Below are positions 54,218 through 64,000 of a stretch of DNA of 64,000 nt, one piece after another. The notes under the pieces are model-generated. The model ran no database searches and was not told the DNA's origin. It saw nothing but the letters and a program-made list of their open reading frames with translations. The translations under genes and the position numbers were made by a program. The number at the start of each line of letters is the position of its first letter. The stretch's first letter is position 1. Source of the stretch: Hyposmocoma kahamanoa (Eukaryota; Arthropoda; Insecta; Lepidoptera; Cosmopterigidae); NCBI RefSeq assembly GCF_003589595.1, contig NW_020653715.1, forward strand, positions 63,950-127,949. Direction: 5' to 3'.

Positions 54218-57200
54218 AGTCGTAATTCGCGCTCGGGCCGGTCATGGCATTTTTGTTGACAAATAAATAAACATTGTGAAGTAATTCCGTGTTGTGAAAT
54301 GATAAAAACAATTGAAATGAGCGCGTAAACTATTGTACTTCAATGTTGTGTATGTGTATTGTGCCGTCTATCAATAGAATACAGTGAAATCATTGTGTGA
54401 AATGTGGTTGGCGTGGAGAAATAACCTCAATTTTGTAATGAAAATTTTATTTTTTCCAACATAAGTTAGGTATGTCATTAAAATATTCCTTATATTTATA
54501 TGATAGGAAATTTATCCGCCTTTCTAGTCATATTATAACACATTCCATATAATTGTACAGAATAACGTTTTTTGCGACAATTTTGATTTTTTCAATTGTT
54601 TTTTTGACCTAGTGTTTTGAAAAGTTTTTTATTGCATAATACGTTCACCTTATAAAGGTTTTGTAACACTGTCAAAAGAAAAAAATGCTTGGAAACATCG
54701 CGTTTTGTAGATAATCATAAAATCTTCATAGGAGGAATATTCTTCTACAAGTTCAACTACACTAAAGCAGGTAGAAATAATCTTTTCGTATTCTAAAGTT
54801 TTTATATAGATAAAGCTATAGACAAAATGCTCCCAACTGTGTTTTGAAAAAAGCTTTAAACTTTTATCGCCATTTTTATTTTTAAAGAATGACTATGAAG
54901 TAGCCGAGAAAAATTTCTTTTCTTTTTAAAAAGTAAATCTAAGTTGTAATTAGCTTGAAGAAGCCTAGAAATTCTTGGAAATAGTTTGTTTTGTGAGTTA
55001 TTTTGTATATTTAAGCTTTCTATAAATATTTAAAATCGAAAATCAATAACTGTATTTTTATTAAGTTTATATTTTACACATAAATATTTAAAACTTAGCG
55101 AGCGCATTACTTTTATGGCAGATTTTACTTCACTTTTCACAATGTATTTAAAGTCGCACGTCAATTTGCGCTTTCTAACCGATTAAACATTGCGCGAAAA
55201 AGTCAGAAATATTATATCTAATTTCGCCATGTTGCAATTTTGATAGTTCATATTTTGTAAGCCATTAAACTTGAAACCTATTAGTATTAAGCGAATTGCG
55301 TCTTATGTTTGTAACGCCTTAGTATTTTGGTTTTAAAATAGCATTACTAAGAAAACTATCAAAGACTATAAATTATCTAAAAACTGTCTACAAGACTAAA
55401 TAAGAACTGTCTACATTCTACAAATGGTCTTGTAGCGTTCTAGAAAAAAGATCAGAATCACTCTTAACACTACCTACAGATAGTTTCTCAAAGCACTCTT
55501 GTGATCTACTAATAAATTTGTGTCCACTTTTACTTTAAATTATCTAGAAACCTTCTTCGCGATATCTTGAGGGAATTTGAACTCTTAAAATGTTCAATCG
55601 AATTAAATTCTTTTAGATATCTTATAGTATATATTTAAATGTGGGTGTGCTGCTTGGGCTGGCATTTGTAGACCTTTATAAGGTGGCTTTCCGTCCGGTG
55701 GTGGACGAGAATTGAAATCTCACCGGCCTATTTTCACTAAGGATTGCCATTAAAATAGTTCACGCGAACTATCGCGACCTCGTGAGAGCGGGTTTGCGCG
55801 GTGGATTCGGTGCTACGCGATGCAATAACGATCGATGCCGTATGTAACCACGCGAACAGTTTCTTTACCACGAATTGTTTTGGTTGTTATGGAAGAGAAT
55901 ACTTTCGGATTAACTCCGGCAAACTGAAATTTTGCTCCAGAAATTTTAGAAATGGCGTTAACTCGTGAAGGACAACAAACACACTCACAATAAGATAGAG
56001 AGAATGGAGGCTCAATAAACGAAAGCGAATGCGATCAAGACAGCTTTCAAGTACATTAAGGTTAGATAAATAGACGTAGCGAGAATCACGAGAGCTCGTG
56101 TCGCGGGAATGATTGCCGAGCGCTCAACTTCCGACGCGACTGTCGACGGCCGTTGATTCGCTCGATTGTCCCTTTATCTCTCGACGAGGGTTTTCGTAGT
56201 CGTCACCGACACGACAACGCAAATTGTTTTAGTTAAATGCGAGTTTATCAACCTAGGTAGGGTATTTATCTATCAAGTCCACATCTGCCTTTATTTAGTT
56301 TCGAAAACAACGCTATTTTTTATGAAATCACCTCAGACTTATCGGCAGTTTTCATCAGGTGAGATAGAGGTCAAATGCGCACTTATTTTATTTTTTTAAA
56401 AGCACGTCAAATGCTCTTTCAAGAATCACGTACTGCGAATCGAATCTCATTTTAGTAAATTTCTTATTACTGCGGAACACTTGTTACCGTATTTATTCAA
56501 AGGCCAAATAATATTTTGAAGTAGTTAACTTAACAGGACATTAGATCGATTGTTAATTCTAAGAATCGTCAGAGTCGTAATTCGGAGTATTACACTTTAC
56601 TTAAGGAGTAGTGTAGATTTCTGCGAGAAGCTTTAAACGGCCAACCGCTTAATGGGTTAAAGGGATGCCATCCTAGCACCTTCACATCTCGTCGGGGCAT
56701 TGCCCATTCTTTGAGATGAATTAATTTGGGATATAGTTTCCACAACTGGCTTTAACACGTCACGACCGGGTTACTGCGTATTAAGACAGGGGGCGTTTAT
56801 AATGCTAAGTTGTCCAAAGTATAAACACAGACCCTCTTTTGTCACAGAAGCAAATTGCGATGTTTTTTAAACTTATATGGAAGTCATTTCACTAAGAAGA
56901 ACATGAAGGTACTATATCAAACCTGCCGCTGTTGAACACGGGTCAATAACTTCGAACCTCACCGTAATTTCTGCCAATCATAACGAACAAGCGGGTCGCA
57001 CTTAATATTATTTTATGATCTGAATATGCGGCCACTATTACGAACTTATAAACTTAATTCGGCATTTTGCGACTGCGTACTGATTTTATTTATTTATTTA
57101 TTTTTTAGGCACACCAACAGTTACTAACAATATTTCATGATGTTGCAGTAACTGATAAAGTGAATACGTAAAGATTATACTTGCATACATAAATGAAACT

Positions 57201-57580
57201 TATATCGACTGCTCAATAGTTACGAGTGACATTGAAATTTGATACGGAGACACGCATTTTAATCATAACACTAGATTATCGCTCGAATATCAGAAAGATA
57301 ATGGCGGCGTCTCTTTTATCTCTCTGATGTCAGATTGAAATAATTAGACTATTCCAAAATGTGTTTTTCTAGACAAACTCATGGTCAAAAGTCGTGGTGA
57401 TATATTATAGATATAACGTTTATGTGGTTGCTGCCTTTCTATTGAGAGTAAACTCGTAAAACACATTGCACCGAACGTCATTGTCTGAATTCAGGATCTG
57501 ATCACACCAATAGACCTGCTTTGGGCTTCTTGTCTATTGAGACATAAAGCCTTAAAGAGTAAGTACTTAATGATAATTAT
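54218..57580. other. No supported gene
   Basis: AT-rich over most of its length; more balanced at about 55640-56240. No frame over 80 codons and no motif. A run of similar words (CTGTCTAC, CTACAAGAC) at about 55380-55440 is not a clear repeat. Confidence 0.4.
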
Positions 57581-57989
57581 CACTAGTATCAGGTTTCTTA
57601 CCACGGTATGACTTCTTTTTATTTTCCCGATATTTCGGAACTGTTGCACGCTCCATGGTCACGGGTTGATGATGGTTTTAAACTGTCCAGTGCATGGAAT
57701 CCGGTTCTTAGTGCGTGCAGTAATAAAAACAAAAACACCTCGAGTTCAGTTTCGCGTATGGATACAGTGAGTGTGGTTTGTGTGAAAAAAGTGAGTGACA
57801 ATGGTAACGCCACAACAAATCGCGATGAAGGTAGTCGTCGACAGCGCAAGAGGGTAGACAGATATGTCTGCTCATAAAGCTGTCATCTGCCGCCGTCCAG
57901 TCAACCCGTGACCATGGAGCGTGCAACCGTTCCGAAATATCGGGAAAATAAAAAGAAGTCATACCGTGGTAAGAAACCTGATACTAGTG
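57581..57989. mobile_element. Young MITE with 89-bp inverted termini
   Basis: 57581-57669 and 57901-57989 are inverted repeats differing at one position by eye. They begin CACTAGTATCAGG and include CCGA-N4-TCGG-N15-CATGGTCACGG (57627-57664 and mirrored). Flanks ATAATTAT (57573-57580) and ATAATCAT (57990-57997) suggest an 8-bp duplication with one mismatch. The middle (about 230 bases) has an 89-codon frame that lies partly in the termini and shows no domain. Near-identical arms imply recent insertion or arm homogenisation. Confidence 0.85.
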
Positions 57990-57997
57990 ATAATCAT

Positions 57998-60900
57998 TTA
58001 GTGAATAACCACGAAAGTCTTAAAATCTATATACTTAATGATAAGTTTTAAAGTTACAATCGATTGCAAATGTTCTCTAAACTTACTTCATACTAATATC
58101 TGTTGTTGATAATTTATTCACTATCACAAAGAAAGAGAAATATAACTTAGGTTGATATTTATGTTTAGCGAGAGACTAGTGTCCTTACGCGATAACTAAA
58201 CCCGAGTTACAAATCCCGAAGTTCTTAGTCTTAGATCAAATATAATGTTAGATACCATAGATCTAGCATTATGGTAGATGCATTGTAGCCGCTCAAAAAG
58301 TGGCAGCGTCGAAGGAAGGCAAAAATACCGATATGCTTACTTTCATTTGCTCGCATTCACCTGGTGACTGCGATTGTGGCCAAGCGTGTGTCTATTATAT
58401 ATATTAAAAAAATTAACACCGTTTGCCTATACGCAATATACGCATTTATCCCTTTAACGAAATGAATCCGCACTACTGCTATCGTCGTGAGCGCAACATT
58501 AAATGTCAAAATGATATAACTAAATAAGTATACGCCCACATAAGTAACCTTGACTCGAGGACTTTACACACTAGGAGACACAAACCGTTACTACGCCGAT
58601 ATTTCAAATTTAAACCCAGTGCGAATAAAGTTTAATTTTCAAAGGGGAATTGGCTCTATTTATTTTTGAAACAACAACAATATTATAGTGTATACATAAA
58701 ATTGAGCGCTCTATCACACCATACCAGTTACCTACTTGAATGATACTTATATTACTCATCGTCACTCTCCTTTCATGACTCAACCGTGAAATTCTCTGTT
58801 TGTTTTGCGAATTTGGTTAAAGCTTCAACGAATTCTCATTCGATGTTGGAAATTAACAACTTGCCTGTAACTTTGCCTCCATGCGCACCTGTATTTGAAC
58901 TGTTCAAAGGTACGAATAGGGGATTAATGACTTTTTTAAATCTGTTCCCCCACTATCTCTGTAACCTCTACATCTATAACGCCGAACAAAAGCAACTAAA
59001 ACTATTTCAAGGGCAAGTTCGGAACATGAAACCAAACAAAACATAGCACTATGGTCAACCCTTTCCAATAGTTTAAACTTTGCGCTGAACTTGGCCTCAA
59101 AACAGTTTTGGTTAAATTTGTGGGACCTTAAACACAAGTATTTTGTAAACTATTCTCGGAAACTCTTACCACGTGCACTATTTTGCTCGTTATAATAATT
59201 CACTTTACTACACTAACCTCGTAGGATCAAAAAGAAAAATGTTAATTTCCCCATACTCACAGAGAGTAAGTTGGTTACGGGTTGAACCATCCCGGGTTCC
59301 CCCTCATTCCTTATGCACATTGTAAGCTTAGCCACCGATCTACCAAGATCGTCGGTTTCTGTCGCGACTACTGCAATCAACCCAAACCTACGAGTAACTA
59401 CCTCGAGCTTTGTTACTAAACATTTGAATTAAATGCATTACCATCATCACCATACGATATTCAAATGCAAAATCCTTAAAAAGAAAGCCCATTTGTAGCT
59501 CATACTTGCTGCTAAATTTTAATCGGAATACAACACCTTTCATTTTTCGCTTGAGTTAAAAGTGTAGTTAATTATATAAAACATATTAAATCCTCCTGAA
59601 ATTTCGGTTCTTCCAGTTTTTCCATGTGTAGTTGCAAAACTTTTTTACGTACTTCGAAGCTCAGCTCTAAATAGAAATCAATATGGCTGTGGCGCGTTGT
59701 AAGTGTCTGTTGCTTTTGTTAAACGAGGTGTTTCCCTTATCAACCTTAAGAATATTTCATTCTTATTATAAACTGTTATATAAATAGCAAATCAAATAAT
59801 AAAATGGTTCTTTACCAAGTGTTTTTTAGAATTGTACCTCCACTGAAGTATTAGAAAGATTTACAATTTATTCATCATTTGTGATAATATCTGTTCCTGC
59901 AGACGATGGAATTCTATTTGTACTTTGATGCTACGTTTATTTCTACATTTGGGCAAATTCAAAACAAATTTTAAAAATCCAAAAATCTACCTCCGCAGTT
60001 GGCATCTGCCCTCTTCTCCACTACCAACGTAGTGGTCAGCCGTGACTCGTAGCTACATTGCCAATAGCAGCTCTGAATATTCAGCGCTTCGGGATATGCC
60101 CCATTCACTGACAATACACCACCGCTTACCGTCGGTGACGCGATTCTCCTAACAGATGTGTAAAGATATTTTTGTTTCATTATTTGGAGTGAAACAATAA
60201 ATATAATATCGACGAAATTGAAAATGCGTTACTTACATTACTCCATTGTTGCTCGTTCGGCTTGTTTTTATTATTATGAATATTTTAATCGATAAATGTG
60301 TGTTCACAGAGAGCAACCTCTAGAGCTTCTTACTATTCTAATGTGTAATATATTTTCTCAGGAGAATATTCCTTATGAACGAGTAGCACTTTTTAATCAA
60401 GAGTAATTTACTTACCTATAAAACAAAGACATTTTTGATTTAAGGGTATAATGAATATACCCTGTATTGAATTCGTGAAATAAAAGTAGTTTTAAAGTAT
60501 CACATAACTCGAACTTGAATGAACACAATTTTAAATAAAATAACTGTTATCATTTTGATTCACCTATCGTATCTTTTCGAAATAAGATGTAGTTCGAAAT
60601 AATATAAACTTCGTATATCCATATCTCTCTATTCCATTTTTTAAAGGCAGTATTTTAAGAAGTACAGCAATTAGACGTATTTCAGTTACATTTTAAGTTA
60701 CACTATGATTAGTACCGACCCAAGGGGCGTTCGTTAAAAGCGGATTATTGCTTGATGCGGCTTGCGTCGGGTCGAGTCGTGACATGAAACATTGTATTGT
60801 ATAATATTGCACAATGCACACGCTTGAAACCATGCTCACAAATCTCCTATAATTACCTTCTTGTCTCCCTAGCGCGAGGAGCAGTTGAATATATTTTATT

Positions 60901-61344
60901 TACACACCTCTGCATTTTATAATTGCTAGAAGGAAAAAGAGCATGCGATACAGTCACAGAAGTCACTAATACACTATACCATAAATAAGCTCGTATATAT
61001 GGCACATTCGGCTCATGTTACGCACATTATTATTAATTGTTATCGGGCCATAAGTAATTGGCAATTTAGCTTCCGCGCTACTCGGCCACTACGTGCTACG
61101 AACATCGGCTATGAGCTACGAGAGCTTACTACAAGCCAATTTTGTGAAACGTTGCTGCCGATATTGTATGCGAAAAGTGAGTGTCGTTTGTTTCTGCTTA
61201 CAATACAATAGAATGATTTATATTCCTGAATATTAAAAAGTTGTTGTCATGTTGTAGTACAATCACATTACTAGTATTTTTGTATTGTTCATTATGTTTC
61301 AATTAACAGAACTAAGACTCTTTTAATTATTAAAAAGCTCCATG
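57998..61344. other. No supported gene
   Basis: Only short motif-free frames (60-86 codons). No repeat was recognised over 3.3 kb. Confidence 0.4.
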
Positions 61345-61625
61345 TGAAAGAATTGACCCTGGGAAGTACTGCCACCTTACCTATTCTGCCGCTAAGCAGT
61401 AATGTCAACATTACTGTGTTCCGCTTGTGAAGGGTAAGGGTGCCGGTGAAACTACAGGCACGTGAGATTTGTCAAAATTTGTTTCTGAATGTCGGGCGCA
61501 GTGGCAATACCCATCAGGTCTTTGTGATTTGAACCTCTTAGTGGCATTACAGCTGCTATAGACAGGCGTGTCGCTTACCGCCAGGGACACGACTTGTTCG
61601 TCCCGTCATTTGTTATATGAAAAGA
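61345..61625 (+). repeat. Interspersed repeat family D (plus)
   Basis: Second copy of the family at 19668-19912. Landmarks are GGGTAAGGGTGCCGGTGAAA, CAGGCACGTGAGA, CGGGCGCAGTGGCA, CAGGCGTGTCGCTTACC and GACTTGTTCGTCCCGTCATT before an A-rich end. It is longer at its 5' side than the other copy. Non-coding. Confidence 0.6.
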
Positions 61626-64000
61626 AAAATAACTTTCAAAGGAAGACGAACTTACTGTTTTACTTTGTTTTAGTGAAAGCGCTTTATCAGAATTCATTAT
61701 CTACAATATGCAGCTCGAGTAAAGCAACGAAAGCTAACACGGTTATTGTGTACTTGTTACGTGTGCCATATTATACGGAACAAGTTACAAAAATATGCGC
61801 CTCTGGTTATACGAAGTTTCGTGCTTGGCAGTAAAAGTAAATCTCAGTTATGAATATACACAATGTCCAGCGTTTGTCAGCCACGACGTCCAATGATTGT
61901 TTTCATAACGCAAATCCGACTGTACAAATGGTACAAAGCCAGTTTTTGTTAATTGCACTGACGTTAATGACGGCCTGTGCTCTTTATTGCCTCAAAAGCG
62001 AATGGATGCTGCTCGTTCGTTCACGTTCCGTTATTTTTATTTATATTCAAGTAATTTTGCAATCGACTGATGTTCGCGCTTTAGTTGTGATAAATGGTTA
62101 TACGACACGACAGTTTAGGCGATGGCCGACGTGAGTTCTGGGTCTCTTTTTGCTACTGCATCAATTTGATCTAACGACTGGGATAGCCGGTGTCCACTTA
62201 CGCTATGTAATTGTGGTGATTGTGGAGGTCCCTCGTCACGATTTGGTCAGTAGAAATTGATCTATCCGATTCGTCTACTTTATTTTGTAATCAACAAACT
62301 GCAAATCACGTAAACATTACTTTTGAGAGTGGATGGTATTGAATTGCCTACACTAATAATAATAATAACTTAAAAGGTGAAACACTACTTACATATAAAA
62401 CAGAGCTGAGACTTTATCAAAACTGGCATGCAAATCTATGGTCATCTACATTTTTGAGGCTAAACATCTAAAACGAAGAGAGTTATGATAACATTTATTA
62501 AAATAGCAGTTATTGTCGTATCTGAAGACGTAGAACATATACGACTAAATAAATATTTTTGTGCACGAATAAAAAGTCAGATTTATTGCGGGTTACATAT
62601 AAAGAAAAGCTTAATGGAGTAAGCATTTTTTTTCTCAGCCATGAGAACAGCTTTTAAAGAAAAGATTATAATTTATCACTTTTGTTTCAGCGGGTAGGGC
62701 ATTACAATATCCTAACTCAGCTCTTTATACAACACATGAATAAGTCAAATACGAAAGTCGATAAAGTTTCCAGGGAATATTCAATGACATTCCGTCTTAC
62801 AAACATTAAGTAACTCAAGTAGGCGCTCAAGTCATAATATTAGCGGTAGTTAATGCTGAAGTAAGTTAAGATAAGCGTGAACCGTCCTATGAAATGCGAA
62901 CCTACTGTATCGAATTTCCGAAAAACTTTTGAATCGCCGATGTAAAAATTGTCTCGTGTGCTATTCCTGTAAACGCAGCTCCAGACTTCAGTTTGAGACT
63001 GTTGCGAGTGAGTTTAAAACTTTCAGCGAGAAAAAGATTAGCTTCACTTGGAATCCTCACGCTCAGAGGACATGTGCTTTTTTGAGAAAATAAACATGAG
63101 CAAAGAACCTATATTTTTTAAAATAAGCTCAAGAATATATATAGCCAATACCTCATTGGCAATTTGAAGCAGTTTAACTTTGTTAGGACAAACTAAAATA
63201 ATTGCCAAATAAAAAAGTGTCTCCCTGTTATGATTGTGGACGCTCTTGGATTATTTTCCGTTCGTGTCATAGAAAGTGACTAAGAAATAATTTGAACTGA
63301 TATAAAATTAGTAACCACCTGTGTATTAAATGGTTAGTTTTGAGCGTCGTATCGATGACGTCGGGGATCGTCAGCGAATATTGCGTGCTAGTAACGTCAC
63401 GTCAATGACATAAACTGTGATAATACCAACAGTCGAGCGAATACCATTTTACCTCATGTGAGAGGTATTTTCTTTTTTGTATACATGACAGACAGATGAC
63501 TCCATTCCACCTGATGTAAAATGAAATATGGAATCCAAACGTGAAGGAAGCTAGTACAGTGTTAATATAATCACCACCCTAGCAACCTCCACCCTGCATG
63601 TCTACAAGATGCCTCTTCACGCGTCGTTTGAAGGACCCCATATCGTAAGACGGAGGGAATGCGTGCCCTGGAAGGGAGATCCATTTCTCAACTGTGCGAC
63701 AGAGGAAGGTACCACCAAACATTTTACTTCTCGATGGAATACGGCTAGTTGTAAAACGGTGATTACAAAGGCCAACACGCGTGTTTCGCAGCAGGAAAGG
63801 GGAGGGCGGGATAAAGTTGAACAGTTCTTCAGAGCACTCGCCATGGTACTATAGCATAGGACGTAGATCAGGTAGTGTAGCGAGAGATACTTTTAAATAT
63901 AAACCGGGAATATCTTCATAAATAAATATTTATTACGTATTTTACTTTTACTTCCTCTTTATTTTACTTCCTCTAGAACTACCAAGATGTTCTTCTTTTT
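61626..64000. other. No supported gene; possible old repeat near the end
   Basis: The segment at about 63560-63890 is more GC-rich than its surroundings and has frames open on both strands (plus 63609-63854, minus 63617-63844). Its word order (CCTGGAAGGGAGATCC, TTCTTCAGAGCACTCGCCAT) recalls interspersed repeats I have seen in lepidopteran DNA, but there is no second copy here to compare. The rest shows nothing. Confidence 0.35.

Noticed and set aside
57608..57877. 89-codon plus frame and two minus frames
   Set aside because: They begin or end in the inverted termini of the MITE at 57581-57989 and carry no domain.

Overview
The window looks like intergenic DNA of an insect nuclear genome, most likely a moth or butterfly (Lepidoptera). 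It is AT-rich. The open frames are nearly all short and broken, and almost everything recognisable is a transposable element or a piece of one. The lepidopteran placement is inference. It rests on the repeat types: a tRNA-derived SINE, Jockey/CR1-like LINEs whose proteins resemble those I know from lepidopteran genomes, RTE-type tails ending in (GAT)n, and mariner, copia, gypsy and BEL/Pao remnants. No complete host protein-coding gene, rRNA, CRISPR array or independent tRNA gene can be supported. The only non-retroelement coding pieces are two THAP zinc-finger fragments with splice signals (13.8 kb and 48.7-49.7 kb).

Layout. 0-5.7 kb: a MITE fragment, a fold-back repeat, a ~270-bp repeat that recurs inverted at 51.4 kb, a mariner transposase remnant (-) and a copia RNase H remnant (-). 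5.7-14.8 kb: mostly featureless, with a lepidopteran-type interspersed repeat, a 62-bp direct duplication, a BEL/Pao gag remnant (-) and a THAP first-exon fragment. 14.8-22.1 kb: a nested inverted-repeat element, a double hairpin around a poly(A) tract, a perfect 40-bp palindrome at the broken edge of a LINE 5' half (-), and a duplicated block. 24.4-27.3 kb: a LINE (-) split by a SINE. 28-35 kb: a small fold-back MITE, two SINEs and a wrecked gypsy element (-) with LTR-like flanks. 36.8-42.8 kb: a strong inverted repeat, one possible piggyBac end, then a nearly intact LINE whose endonuclease and reverse transcriptase frames are separated by one frameshift. 43.7-53.1 kb: a second LINE split by a SINE, a THAP pseudogene whose intron holds an RTE tail, a 474-bp terminal-inverted-repeat element with a 6-bp target duplication, and a third LINE. 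53.1-54.2 kb: a hAT-like non-autonomous element holding a SINE. 57.6-58.0 kb: a young MITE with 89-bp inverted termini. The last 6 kb are nearly featureless.

Nothing here works as an operon or pathway. The useful reading is insertion history. Three of the five substantial SINE copies sit inside older elements, which gives relative ages. The most interesting signals are (i) a module CCGA-N4-TCGG-N15-CATGGTCACGG with identical spacing shared by two otherwise different MITE families, (ii) the 474-bp element at 50.25-50.73 kb with an unusual 6-bp duplication and an open frame running end to end, and (iii) the THAP split gene, whose exons still join in frame across a phase-2 intron.
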